From positions 1,253,305 through 1,317,304 of the forward strand of contig SCFE01000086.1 of the NCBI GenBank assembly GCA_004352715.1: DNA of 64,000 nucleotides, given 5' to 3'. This document shows, piece by piece, positions 34,677 through 47,468 of this stretch. This stretch comes from Hofstenia miamia (taxonomy: Eukaryota; Xenacoelomorpha; Acoela). How positions within the stretch are numbered: the stretch's first letter is position 1; every line of letters begins with the position of its first letter. A program made the position numbers and the translations under genes. The notes below the pieces were generated by a model, which was not told the origin of the DNA, made no database searches, and saw nothing but the letters and a program-made list of their open reading frames with translations.

Positions 34677-37600
34677 GCGAATTAAAAATTAAGGAGCTCC
34701 ACGGGATGTTTTTTATGTGTGAGTAACGCTCAAACTCCCCTGAAGTTTGTAAATCCGAGCAAAAGTTTTGAGCTGATTTCTTTCTGGGTAACGAAGTTAC
34801 CCCAAACTTAGACTATTGATGTTGTGATGTGGAAAAGTCACAAAATATCAGGTTCTTTCAATTTGATTTGAGCTCAAAATCTTATTCTAATTGTTCTTGG
34901 GATAACTAAATTACATCACACTTCGTTTAACCGTTAAGAATTATTTTTTTAAAAATTTTTTTAGCAGTTTTGAATGGCCTATTTTGTACTTTAATAACTA
35001 ATCGATTCAATTTCGCTTAGAACAGTAAATCGTAGTGTTCATATAAGTGTGAATTCTATATTTGCACTTAGAAGGAAAATTAAGATAAAAACATCTATTT
35101 TTACTATTACTAAGGGTTGTTGTTTACTTTTTCTTTTAACAAACATATTTTCTTTCTTGACCGTTTAAATAACTTCAAAATGAGTACCTGTCCATGAAAT
35201 ATTAAATATTTCTAATTTTGTGATCAGAAATTAACTTTGGATTAAAAGTTGTCGTAAACTTTGTATTTCCTTCTCTGCAATGAATGTGAAGATTTTGCAA
35301 GTTGGATGAACGAACGTGCTATTTTTCTACCAGAAGACTTATGAGATTTATATTGGATTTCCATCCAGCAAGCCTTCCTGAAGTATTCTTTATGCTTTAT
35401 ATAAGGTAACTTAATTTATATTTTTAAAGTACATTTATTAATTGTTCGTTGTTAAATACTCATTTTTCTCAAATAGTTTTCGCTTCTATGCTTGTTTTAA
35501 AATGAATTGCAAATTACGAATCTGTTATTGACCTAGCATAGTAGACTGCAAACAATTTTTAATTAGATGTTTTACAGCTGCTATAGTTTGAAGTAGTGCA
35601 AAACAAGTGGACGTTGATATTTAGTATTGTGCTAACGTCAAGGCGTTCAACTTCCTAATACAAAATAATTAGCAAAAATAATCGATTTTATTGATGCTCT
35701 AGCAATTTTAAGGAAATAATAAAACTATTTTTCCAAAGTCATTTTGCATTTTTGTGGGAAACAGCTCTTTTTTCATTAAACGCTTTGCGAATAACATTCA
35801 CGAAAGTTATTTGATTTAATAAGTTGCTAAATTGGCGTTATTTCCAGGGAACTGTGAAACTATTTGGCTACGAGAATATTTCGCGTATTTTTCACGCTGT
35901 TTATTGCGGATTTTTTCATTTGCGAAGTTTTGTTATTAAAACTTGCAGTTTCAAAATTCGATGTGTTGAAAGATGTAGGGTTAGGCGATGCATTTGTTTT
36001 CACTCGAGGATGGTATTAAAAAGTACGAAAAGTTGCATTGTAATCTTTCAAGGAGTTGGGTTTCATTCAGGAAGTGATTTACGCAGTTGAATATTAGGTT
36101 GCAAATTTTTCCGCTAGGTTGAAAATATATGCCCAATAATTGTAATATCAATGTAAATTTTCGATATGCAATAAATATATAAAATTAAATTTTTTATAGA
36201 AAAAACACTTTAAGCAGCACACATGTTTTTAGCCTGTTTTATACAAATTTTTAATTTACTTAAAAAGTATGCTAGTGCTAGTATTTTAGAATAGTTTAAT
36301 TCTAAAGAAGATTCTCAAAAATAATGTTTTTAATGTCAAAATGATGATGGCATTTAATTTTTATCACTAATGAAATATTGGGCTTTGCATTTATCATCTG
36401 AAGCTAATAAGCTTGATACAATTTTCATTTCGAATTGTAAACTGGAGATTTTTTATATTTGTTTTCCAATTTGTCAGTGTAAATTAGTTGATTGCAATTA
36501 GCACATTTCAATGTCCTGCTTTAAAAATTGAAATAGACATTGTAATTATGTCCTATTTTCAGATTGCGTATTAGTGACGCTATCTATTATGTAAAATGTA
36601 TTCTCGCATTTGTTTTGGCTGAAAAACCCGTAGTGTTTAAAACATGTTTAAAACCGTGTTTAAAAACATGTTTTTAAGGATAAAACCAATCGTTAGCTAG
36701 AGAAGGTAGAAAAACTTGCCTTTTCTCTAAAATGCTAGTGGAAGACTGAAAATTTAATTGCGGCCTAAATTTTTCCCTAAAGCATTTAAAGCATATTCCT
36801 TTATCATGTTTCTTTTTTTGGTTAGTTTGTAAATTTTCTTTAGTCGTTGTTCAATATATTTATTGAAAAAAACGTTTTTAACTTTTTAAACCTTTTTTTT
36901 TTAAAACAAATTGCCCAACCCGGTGTATTGCTAACTAATATAAAAGTACATTCAAACAAATTACCTAAGTTAATTTATTCCATATAACCTTGTCACACGC
37001 AACTACTAACGTATCTGACCAACAACTTGTAAAGAAATCGTGCCATGTTTGATTTCTAGGGATCATGTTTCTAATGTAGTGAATTGGCGGTATACCGATA
37101 AAAATCGAACCCGCGGTTTTTATTCAATATCGAAACCGAGCCGAGAAAAAATAAGAACCGAGTTTTTCCAAGAAACAATGCAGTCTTCTTGGAGCAAACG
37201 ACATTTACTTTACAATGTTTTCAACTAACAAAAATGTCTCAAAATTAGGTTAAGTGCTTCAGTTGGTAAGTCCGATTTGTAAAAAAGTTGAAAAATAATA
37301 AGTTTTAGTTTTCTGCAAATAGATTTGCTTAAAAGAATGTTTCTAAAAAATTAGTTTTCATTATATGCGTTGCGAATGCGAATTGACTTTTAAATATTGG
37401 AAAACAACCCTTTACGTAAATGAGGGGTTAGGCGTGATTTTCGTTCCCTTACTGAAATTGGTTAGGACGACGTTAATGTGGAGGCTTATAAATGCTTGTT
37501 TTTCGTTGTCATCATTTTTATATGGTTTGGTGCATACTGAAGGATGCGCATATTTATTATCGGGTACGGATAACTTTCTATTACACATTATGTGTATTTT

Positions 37601-38371
37601 AAATAAGCATTTTTTAAATATGTCGAACAGATAACGGATGAGAATTGGATTCAAAAATTTTATTCTTGTATAACGGAAAAAAATTTCGGTTAAAAAAACA
37701 TTTTTGGCGATCGAGTGTGGCATCAAAAAAGCTCTTTTACAGTCGAGTTGTCACCTATATTTTTAGGCTGCAAAGTCTGCAGTGGTACCTGGGCACTATG
37801 CAGTTATCCATTCTGCAGTAATGTTTTTAACGGCCCATACTTCTTGATTTCAAGCTACTATTCATTAGATGAAATCATTTTACTTTTTTCATATTAAAGT
37901 CTTCTTTAATTTGGTCGAACTTTTCTTTGTCAATCAATACGATCATTAATTAGAATCGACGAGTGTACTTATTGAGTAAATGGTTTTCCCGTCTAGTGCA
38001 ACAGTTAAACGCTATCAGCATGACTGTTCGTCTTCCCAATGAATTGGTTTTTTGTAAATATGAATGGTGTTTTCTGCTACTACAATAAACTTAAATGCAA
38101 AACATTTGAAAAGAATGCACTTTTTAATGACATTGTTTCTATGTGAATTATTCTTTTCTCATGCTTCACAACATAAGTCTGTGGTAGTACAACATTTTCA
38201 ACATAGCAAGTCAATCGGTTAATTTTACGTTTATATTTCATTTTCTCGTGTAGCTGAAATCAGAAAATGATGAATATTTTGATATTAAATATGATACTCG
38301 AACTTTACAGCCCTTTTTGTAATGATATCCTCATGCCTGTCTGAAGGTGGTTGAAAATATGACCCCCTTCT
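34677..38371. other. Intergenic, nothing recognised
   Basis: Several short frames exist but none has conserved motifs or convincing splice sites. Small palindromic words built on AAAACATGTTTT occur near 36640-36680. Confidence 0.5.
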
Positions 38372-38511
38372 TAAACTTAAATTTTCAAGTTGAGTTCATC
38401 CAGATGTTTGTGTCAATATATTTATTAGTCTTTAGCTATTTAAACTTAAATTTTCAAGTTGAGTTTCATCCAGATGTTTGTGTCAATATATTTATTAGTC
38501 TTTAGCTATTA
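38372..38511. repeat. Two-copy tandem duplication, unit 69 bases
   Basis: TAAACTTAAATTTTCAAGTT begins at 38372 and again at 38441. Both copies run to TTATTAGTCTTTAGCTATT. They differ by one inserted T. Confidence 0.93.
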
Positions 38512-40192
38512 CATTATTAGCTACATACACATGAGCACGTTGCATAATATGCAACTACATGCATTAAGTAGATTTGGCTACTAGAAAACGTACTATTTCT
38601 ACAGAATTCGCATGCATTTATTGACAAATATTTTGAATACTTTAGGACTATATTCTTCTACTGTACTAACCATGTTATCACCGGAGCCTATATGAAGCAC
38701 AGAGAAAGCATTTCCAAAATATACAGTCAATTGTATCTATTGAAAAATTGTGTTGTCTCATTATCTTGTTCGACGAAAATGGGTCATAATATCTTTTCGT
38801 TAAGGCTTATGATTGTCGAGAAATCTTTGTTGTTTTGGCTAAAATGTGACTTTAACCTTTAAATGTACATAGCATCGGAATTTTGAGCTTCGTTTGATTT
38901 TAAGAAATTCTTGCCAGTTTAATCATCTTTGATTTGTTTACATGACTCTCGTTACATTTTGAGTAGCAGCCACTTGATTTAATAGCTTTAACTCGACTAT
39001 ATATTTGGCTTAAATTTGAGATGAGCGGTACAGGTTTTGTAAAATTATTTCCAAATTTTGAATGTTACTCTTTTTAGTAAATATATTTAATAGTTCATTT
39101 ATACTTACTTGATTAGAAAACTATATCGATTTGTGCAGTGTGTTGATTTAATTGTGATTATTGTTCAGGGGTTCTACCAGGTCAAATTTTGTGATGATTT
39201 CTACATTTATTACATGCCTATGAAATAATAGAACAATTTAGAAAAATATGTAATATATTATTTGTTTTCAGTCTTAATAACATCAGCCATACGTTTGGAT
39301 TGCAAAGTTGATTTCAAAATAGGGACAGCTGTGAAAATGATTGACCGTCTTCCGTTGAAATCTGTACACTGATTAGAGATACCAAATATTGGAAATCCGC
39401 TACTTGTTTTTTAATTGCCCTAAATTAGAAGTTTAGCTGAAATTTTCCAAAAGTGATTTATTTAGTAACTTGCTTAGATACTTCTTATTCTTAAAATTTC
39501 CGATTTTCAAATACTATTTCGACCATTATTTTTTCCGCATGGTTTGTTTGTATTTATACCCTATTAGAAGTGTATCATATTTTGCAATTAAGTTAAATCA
39601 AATGACACTGTTTTCTTGTCAATTTTATGTGTCCAAATTTTTTACGTATTGCATGTACATGCATGTATTTCATTACTGTTATTAATTTTGCTGTTCATCG
39701 CAGAACTTGTGTTGAGTTTAGATTCCTAATTCAACCCGAAAATGCTTTAAATTTAGTAATCCTTAATTATGATGTACATTTATAATATATCATAGTTCCC
39801 TCTAATAGAAGTTCTGTAGCTTCAACACGTTTGATATTATATAAGTATATTAATAGAGTATTTTTATTTTAACAGGATGAGTCAACGACATGAAATTGGC
39901 GAGTTAGCTCTCAAACGAAAATGACACTTTTAGTATCTACATGTTTTTTATTTGTTAAATTATTGTTCTTTTCTTGCGTTTCCATTACGCTACCTTTGCT
40001 TAAGGAGTCTAGTCAGCGAGATGCTTTTTAAGTGCATTCGACTATTTTCACCACATGTGTTTTTGATTTCAATTACTTTATTACGTCAGTAATTACCATA
40101 TAAGAGAAGACGCGTTTCTTATTACATTTATTCAATTAACTTCGAAAATCTTCCCTCTTCAAAGACTTTTTGCACTGCCTAACTTTGTTTAG
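38512..40192. other. Intergenic, nothing firmly recognised
   Basis: One 33-codon frame after a TTTTCAG at about 39270 (contains RLDCKVDFKIGTAVKMIDRL) has protein-like composition but no partner exon or known domain. The last bases, CTAACTTTGTTTAG, form the splice acceptor of the EF-hand gene. Confidence 0.4.
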
Positions 40193-40196
40193 ATCA

Positions 40197-40448
40197 ATGC
40201 CTAAAGATAAAGACATGCGCGAGTTTCGCGCCATCGCCGCAAAGCTTTACAAGCAATACGATGCGGATCACAATCGCAAAATCAGTATTTCCGAGTTTAA
40301 GGATTTTTTGAAAGATTTAAAGAAATTGGATTACAATATACCCGATTCAGCGCATCAACAGCTTTTCTTGGAAGCGGACCTCAATAAAGATGGAGTCATC
40401 AACTATAAGGAATTCGAAGCCCTACTCAGAAATATAATGAATTGTTAA
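40197..40448 (+). CDS. Small two-EF-hand calcium-binding protein
   Basis: An 83-residue protein of the calmodulin-like superfamily, probably cytosolic, with two helix-loop-helix hands. The loop of hand 1 is DADHNRKISISE (about residues 24-35), with D, D, N and E at positions 1, 3, 5 and 12 but Arg where Gly normally sits at position 6. The loop of hand 2 is DLNKDGVINYKE (about 62-73), fully canonical with Gly at position 6. The paired-hand layout is that of a calmodulin half or of the short calcium-binding proteins known from flatworms. The ATG at 40197 is preceded four bases earlier by a TTTGTTTAG acceptor. It may be a complete trans-spliced gene or the last exon of a longer one; no upstream exon was found. 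AATAAA signals lie at 40511 and 40577. Confidence 0.85.
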   Translation: MPKDKDMREFRAIAAKLYKQYDADHNRKISISEFKDFLKDLKKLDYNIPDSAHQQLFLEADLNKDGVINYKEFEALLRNIMNC

Positions 40449-40510
40449 ACGAGATCGAGACACTCTGGAAATCATCGGCTAGTCTGAAACCTATTTTTTG
40501 AATTCTCTTT

Positions 40511-40582
40511 AATAAAGCTTTTGAATTTACAGTCGTTTTCTCAAATGTGTGGTACCTATCTTTATGTTTCTAATGTAATAAA
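40511..40582 (+). promoter_or_regulatory. Polyadenylation signals of the EF-hand gene
   Basis: AATAAA at 40511-40516 and again at 40577-40582, 63 and 129 bases after the stop codon. Confidence 0.6.
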
Positions 40583-40802
40583 AGTTGTTTGTTAAACATA
40601 CGATTTGTTTCGTTGTCCCATTTAAGTTTATTGCAGATTGGTGTTGAATACATTGCCTTAGTAATTTCCTGTTAATTTAGTTGTATCATAAATCCTTTTA
40701 CAAATACTTGGCGAATAAGCTATTATCGCATGGTAACTTAAAACGTATACATTCTAAAATGTAAAATAGCAAACTATTTTTAAGATTGCATTTGATGTGT
40801 TT

Positions 40803-41548
40803 TCAAAGGAAACGTTGATGTCACATCGTTTATCGAGCTTTAAAAAAATATTTAAATATCTAAGGAAACATTTTTTAACATCACAATTGTTCTTAAATTA
40901 AATCCATTTACATTAAAGCAGCCTGGAATTGTTATCATCAGTGTAGTGTTTTGTAACCGTCCAATTAATTGTGTGAACAAAAATTTTCATATTAAATACA
41001 AATATCACTTCGTATATTGATATTTTTGGTTTTCGTAGCAAAATAATTGAGTTAAATTTATGCAGCACAAAATAAAAGGAAAAACTCAATACATCTCAAG
41101 CATTTTTTTTCATATAACCAAGTTTGATTCGAATGCCTTTGAAGCAGCATACACAAATTTGCAAAATATTTTTATTCAAAGGAAACGTTGATGTCACATC
41201 GTTTATCGAACTTTAAAAAAATATTTAAATATCTAAGGAAACATTTTTTAACATCACAATTGTTCTTAAATTAAATCAATTTACATTAAAGCAGCCTGGA
41301 ATTGTTATCATCCGTGTAGTGTTTTGTAACCGTCCAATTAATTGTGTGAACAGAAATTTTCATATTAAATACAAATATCACTTCGTACATTGATATTTTT
41401 GGTTTTCGTAGCAAAATAATTGAGTTAAATTTATGCAGCACAAAATAAAAGGAAAAACTCAAAACATCTCAAGCATTTTTTTGCATATAACCAAGTTTGA
41501 TTCGAATGCCTTTGAAGCAGCATACACAAATTTGCAAAATATTTTTAA
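40803..41548. repeat. Two-copy tandem duplication, unit 373 bases
   Basis: TCAAAGGAAACGTTGATGTC occurs at 40803 and 41176. The copies stay aligned to TTTGCAAAATATTTTTA at about 41175 and 41548 with a handful of substitutions. Located just downstream of the EF-hand gene. Confidence 0.93.
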
Positions 41549-41925
41549 TGGTTGCATACATCAAAAATTATCTAAACATTATGAAATTACATATTTTTTA
41601 TTTTAATATTATGATATGACAAACAAATTATAATACAATATATCCTCAATTTTTTTTCTAATATGTATTAGACTCCATTTTTCACGTTATGAAAAACCGG
41701 TTGAATTTTGTTTTTTAAAGTAGAGTTAATTAACTTAGTATTCTTATAAGTTTATATAAGTAGCCGAATCATGCTTTAAATTAACCCATAACTATGTATT
41801 AAAGTCTTGTAAAATGCATGTGAAGAAATATCTAATCTTTAGCAATGTTTTCAAGTCGCATTTTAGAAAGAAGTTATTTTATTGGTGTCCTCAATAAAAA
41901 GTTTAGTTCAACAGTTTAAATAGAG
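41549..41925. other. Intergenic, nothing recognised
   Basis: AT-rich, no exon or repeat recognised. Confidence 0.5.
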
Positions 41926-42598
41926 TATAGTAGTGATCAAAAGTTTTCGTACACCTAACTGAACAAATTTATTTTTTTTACAGTGATGAACACTATAGCT
42001 TTGAATTTTTACAATTGAGTTAATTTTAGCATAGTGTATACAAATTTCACTTCATTTTTCATATATGCAATTTAATTTTCATCCTACCACTCTGTAAAGG
42101 GCCCCTTCCTAAAACTTTGTTAGTAAATATGCATGGTGTGTAAAATTTAACACAAAAATCGTATTCAGCATGAAAAACTTAGTATATTCACAATTTTTTG
42201 CAAGTTTATTCAGAAGTTTCTAAAATAGTGGTAATCAAATATTGTGCAAATCCCATTACAATGTTCAAATTTGCATCTCAATTAGCAACGTAATGGGATT
42301 TGTACAAGATTTGACAACCAATATTTCGGAAACTTCCGAATAAATTCTTACAAAAAATTGTGAATATATTTTTTTGTTACATTTTTACACACCATGCATA
42401 TTTACTAACAAAGCTTTAGGAGGGGGCCCTTTACAGGGTAATAGGATGAAAATTAAATTGCATATATTAAAAATGAGGAGAAATTTGTATTCACTATGCT
42501 AAAATGAACCCAATTGCAAAAAATCAAAGCTATAGTGTTCATCACTGTAAAGGCAATTTGTTCAGTTAGGTGTACGAAAACTTTTGATCGCTACTGTA
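41926..42598. mobile_element. 673-base palindromic MITE with Tc1/mariner-like ends
   Basis: The left half reads TAGTGATCAAAAGTTTTCGT then ACACCTAACTGAAC; the right end is its reverse complement, ending ACTTTTGATCGCTACTGTA. The two arms remain complementary for roughly 300 bases each (GGGCCCCTTCC against GGAGGGGGCCC, TATGCATGGTGTG against CACACCATGCATA) with a small centre. TA flanks both ends. The terminal motif resembles Tc1-family ends and the element has no coding capacity. Confidence 0.9.
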
Positions 42599-44320
42599 GA
42601 TGTAATTCATATTTTGCTGTAAATGTATAACAGAAGAATAAACGCTTCTAAATTAGATACTCAGTTATTTATTCCAATCTTAGATATGAATATTTTCAGT
42701 TTTCTTTTGTTTACGGAGTCATTTAACTGCACTGTAAGTTTCGTATCATGCTATTTTTTCATTAGATAATAAACTTACTATATAACATATTTTTTTATAA
42801 AATTATTAATAAAAAAGTTGACATTAATTACAAACAATTTGAAAATTGCAAAATAGTAGTTTATCATTTCTTTATAATACGCTAACTAGTAAAAGTATAC
42901 GTTTGGTTCAAAACCACTGCTGGAAACAGAAATAGGTTGGCTGTTGAGATAGCTGCAATTGATAAATGACTAGTAATACAATTACTTTAGATAACGTAGT
43001 GTAGAATGTGAAATTTTTACAATCATTAATTTATTGAGAATTCTTAAGGGTTTTTAATAACTAATAAAAGCATTCAAAAAATAAATGTCGACTTACAAGG
43101 TCATCGGCAGTTTCCTTACAAAAGTATTCATTAATCATAACAATTGAATAACACATCAATAAATCTTTTACTGTTTACAAATGACTAAGTGATTGCAACT
43201 TATATAATTTCCCATTATGAGTAGCACTATTAATAGAGATTAGTTCTCTATTTTTATTAGAGGTGGCTTATAAGTGCTATTTTTCGTTTATCATTAAAGC
43301 ACACAAAATCCATTCACGATTGCACATGATAGCATTAACATATAGTCAATTTAAATCTTTATTTTTAATTTATAACAAAAGTTCATTAGAGCGATATAAC
43401 ACAATAAAACTGTTTGAAATATTAATATGGGTCTCTGGGACATTTTCCCCAAAAATGACTCCCGCCATTTTTGTTCATTGAGTATAATGTCCTCTAAAAC
43501 ATTCGTGAAATCCTATATCGCAATTTTCACACCTGGTGGTAGATATTGGGCACATCTATTTTGATTCTCTAAAGGAAAAACCAAATAACCTTGCAGATAA
43601 AATCTCATAGATCCAATCTGCAATGGACTTCCACTTTGAGTTTGATATGATGGTGTGTCAAATTACAAAATAATGTCAAATACGAAACTTCTACCCAAAT
43701 CAAGAACTATATTGTCTTTACAATGCATTCTGTGTATAGCTGGGACATATTATTTGCAGCAACATCAACCATATAGACTAAATAAAAATACAATTTTCAC
43801 CGTTTATGCAGTCCTATGCTTAGGAACACATTTGTGCGTTCGATCAACTTCACAATATGTTCATTATATACTTTTATAGAATCGCATATAATTTGCTCAT
43901 ACATTTTTCATGATACTGAATTTTATGTATTTGGAAAATCTGACTGGTGAAGAAAACTAAGGGCGGAGGTGATCTTTTATTTGTTCCCAAGTCTAGTTTG
44001 ACCTCAATCGTACTCTTTCTAAATTCGAAAGCTTATGGATTATTATAGACAATCCTTTAAAGACTCATTTTTCAAGAAGTAATTGCTTAATATTTACTGT
44101 TCCAAAAAATCGTATTTAATTGAGGTTATGGAACAATTGTAACATGAAGTTATTATTGTAATTCTGAAAATGACAATATTTTTGGGTAACTGGAACATTA
44201 ATCTTAAATTTTTCTTCAATATGTTTAATTTGAAAATAGCCAATGTAATTTCTCCACACAAATTTTTTGCATGAGTTACTCATAAATGAAAGTAAATCAG
44301 AATTTTGCATTTTGCAGCCC
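42599..44320. other. Intergenic, nothing recognised
   Basis: AT-rich with short accidental frames only. Confidence 0.5.
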
Positions 44321-44391
44321 ACTACGTCTAATTACGATATTTCAGCATTAACTCTGAATCTCAATAATATTAAAGTTCCAACTGTAGAGCC
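44321..44391 (+). repeat. Short detached copy of LINE sequence
   Basis: About 70 bases (ACTACGTCTAATTACGATAT to AAAGTTCCAACTGTAGA) repeat the first part of the LINE fragment at 44671 with one difference noticed. It could be a local duplication or a second decayed insertion. Confidence 0.75.
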
Positions 44392-44670
44392 ACATTCGCA
44401 AAATCAAAGAACAAAAAAATTGATAACATGAGATAAAAAGCTTAAGCTCTCCTAAAATCACGAGGAGTATATTTTGCGGTTTTTCCAAATTCAATGCTAG
44501 GGTTTTTATTCATTCGGTGAGGTTTCCGACTGGCGTAATTTTCTTCAATAAGCATTTCAAATTGTGATTAATGCGGTTGATGAGTTTAGTAACCAATCAA
44601 CAGCTTTTGAATTTCTAGGTTCTTAACAATATATATACTCAACAACAACATTAACATATTATTAATATGT

Positions 44671-45625
44671 CACTACGTCTAATTATGATATTTCAGCATT
44701 AACTCTGAATCTCAATAATATTAAAGTTCCAACTGTAGACAATTTTAAGTATTGAGGAGTGTTTTTAACTCGAAGCTAAATTTTGAAGCTCACATTAATG
44801 CAACTGTCCTAAAATTGACTATAGGTATAAAAAGTATGTCAATGAAAGTAATGCAATTACCAGCATGTGCCATAATTCAATTGTTCCATTAATTTGTTAT
44901 GAGTCACCTAAGTTTTGCAAAAATAAATTAGTTACTGATCTAAAAGATGTTTTAATAGGAAATTCAATATCCAATTAAAATGGGCCCTAAATATTTCAAA
45001 GAAAAGTTCTTCCCAAACAACACTTTATTTCTGTTTCTATCTTTTTCCCAAGGCAACTAATCATATTGAACACGATGTTAACGTTCTTAGACTCATCAAG
45101 AAATTACCATCTCATAATACTATTTCAATGCCTGGTTTTATTCATAAGCAGATTTCCAGATAAAAACACTTTACTTGCACTAAATATAGAAAAAATTTGA
45201 AGCAATCATTCATTAATACCGCTATTCTAACTTGGAACTCACTGCCTAAAGAGATAAAAAAACATTGAAAAACTGCATGCTTTTAAAAAGCAAATTGAAT
45301 TTTTCCTTAAGTAAAAGTATCTCTCGGGTATTCATGGCTAAGATACAAATTCTACAATAATGATTATACAATATCTCATTCTTGAAATCCTTATAGTAAT
45401 TTATCCATTGCCTGGTAGATTTATTGTATATATTGTTTTATTATATTGTATGTATTCGCATAATATTTGTATATTTGATGCCGCTATTCAGATAAATTAC
45501 CAATTTCTAATTGCTAATATTTATCTGAATTAGTGCTGTACATCTCAATGTACTTTAACCAGGTTTAACCTGACTGGATCCAGCACTAATCGGAATAAAG
45601 AATACCTTATTTTATCTTATCTAGT
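44671..45625 (+). mobile_element. Decayed 3' part of a non-LTR retrotransposon (third family)
   Basis: Plus-strand frames give LNNIKVPTVDNFKY then stop, then GVFL, followed by LNFEAHINATVLKL. This is the post-palm YLGV/SFxxHI region of LINE reverse transcriptases. Further on KEIKKTLKNCMLLKSKLNFS resembles the usual C-terminal 'WNxLPxEI...FK..L' ending. The 3' region contains a stem made of GTGCTGTACATC and a matching GATCCAGCAC, then AATAAAG and a CTTATTTTATCTTATC tail. Many stops show it is old. Confidence 0.7.
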
Positions 45626-46198
45626 TGAAACAAAATTGGATGAGGAGGTAATTTTGTATCATTTTGATCCAAATTTCATCCTTATGCAACTGAATACGTA
45701 GTTACATGGAAACGAAACATTATCCTTTATTATTTAGATAATCATCTTAACTACACATGTAACAAAAATAATATTTCTATTTGTAAAAAACAAAATGATT
45801 AAAATTAACATTTGGATATTCAAATAATTTGAAGCACTGAATTATCTGTTTGAAGCTTCACAGCAGACTGAAATTCTGAAATATAATCTATAATTTCTAA
45901 AGTAGAAGTCGTTTAGATTAGTATTCCGGAAAATTTCATTTTCTATGAATTTTATTATTTGAACCACTAGGACTATATGAGTTAACCCATAGATGCATCT
46001 TGGCATCATATTGATATGGTTCTTCAATGTTCATGTTGAGTAATTATTTCTATGCCTTGATTAGAATTTACACTTGCATTTGCACGAGTTGATGCGTCTT
46101 TGGTTATCAAGACCGGGTTATTCCAATGCAAATTCCTTATTTTTTATAATCCATGACTACGCAAACAGAAGAATGTTTGGCTATAAGAAATGAATTTC

Positions 46199-46240
46199 AC
46201 GTCCACTACGACCGCAAGAAGGACGATTCGTTTCCTTTGC
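46199..46240 (-). mobile_element. Small fragment of a Tc1/mariner transposase end
   Basis: About 40 bases (CACGTCCACTACGACCGCAA onward) match 49728-49765, the 3' end of the transposase remnant described there. Confidence 0.6.
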
Positions 46241-47468
46241 TACAGAAGTGGCATGAATCAAAGTACTGACCATTTTAAAGACAATTGGTGGACATTGACG
46301 AAGATTGCATTGTGATTCCACTAGATTTTTTGCAGTTTAGCTTCAGTACAATAATGCAAAATATTTGGACAGTATTGCTAACTTTGTCAAGCATTCAGAG
46401 AAATGTTAAAAATTTTTCATTGAAATATATTAATGAAAACTCATGTAAAACTAGAAATTATTATAACCCTATTTCTCTTTACGCATACATGGGGATAAAT
46501 GCATAGAATAAGAATTAAGATCCGATTTCTATTGCAAAGAGAAGGGATTCTTTGTTCACTCTTAAATCCTATCTACTCACTAAATAAAAAGTTGACGGCT
46601 TAGGAAATCGAAATAAAGACAGAGGTATATGTCCGCATATGTTACTGTAGATTTTTATTTATGTTATAACATATTTGTGCTAAGCATGCTGTCAATGAAA
46701 TTTCAATAACCGATCTTCTCGATAGATGGCAGCATTCCTAAAAATGGCTTTCAATATTTAGTTATTTTTAATTAACATGAGATACTATCATTTCTTTAAT
46801 CTTTCTTTTTCGCTAGTTTCATATCTAATTTATTGGGCTTGAACACACTTCTTACTGTACGAAATTTCAATATTTAAGAATCTTTTGGTATTTTGAATTT
46901 CAATTGTCTATGCTAAAGCTTTTTTGTCAAATATTTGTTAACATTCTTTGTGCATTTGTTGCTGGCAATTAGAATCGTTCTTTACTTTATTCTGTACTTT
47001 CAGATTTGCAATAGATGGGGTCTTAATAATTGTTTTGGGAAATATATTAGTTTGTAATTGGGGGAAGAACTAATTTTTTATTTTAAATTGGGTAACATGT
47101 GTCAAAATTTGATGATACTTCAAGAATTCCGCCGCCCCCCTCCCTCCCCAATGCATTATCCCATTTATACTTAGAGACGCAGCAACTAGTGATATGAAAC
47201 TTATGTGAAATTTTCTAAGCTTTCTAAAATTTTAAAATCAATTGTTTAACATACTTAAAAAATTGTGTTCGTGCTGCGCTTTAAACACAGACCAAATAAT
47301 TTACCCGGAACGCCAGATCGTCCATTTGAAATGAGTTGTCTTAAAAAACTTCCTTCCTTTTTTATATTTAAGGTCAGAAAAACTCTAATAAACGAGATTC
47401 GCGTTTGTTTGATTCCAAAGATAATGTCTCTGCTATTTTCAGTTATTAAGTCCAAGAATTTATTTTAG
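46241..47468. other. Intergenic, 5' flank of NOM1
   Basis: Nothing recognised apart from a C-rich run at about 47131-47150. TTTATTTTAG ends immediately before the NOM1 start codon. Confidence 0.5.

Noticed and set aside
36630-36690. Nested AAAACATGTTTT palindromes as a regulatory site
   Set aside because: Short AT-rich palindromes are expected by chance in such sequence, and no gene starts nearby.
39270-39371. 33-codon frame after a TTTTCAG, with RLDCKVDFKIGTAVKMIDRL
   Set aside because: Protein-like composition, but no upstream exon, no known domain and no phase-matched partner; too weak to call a gene.
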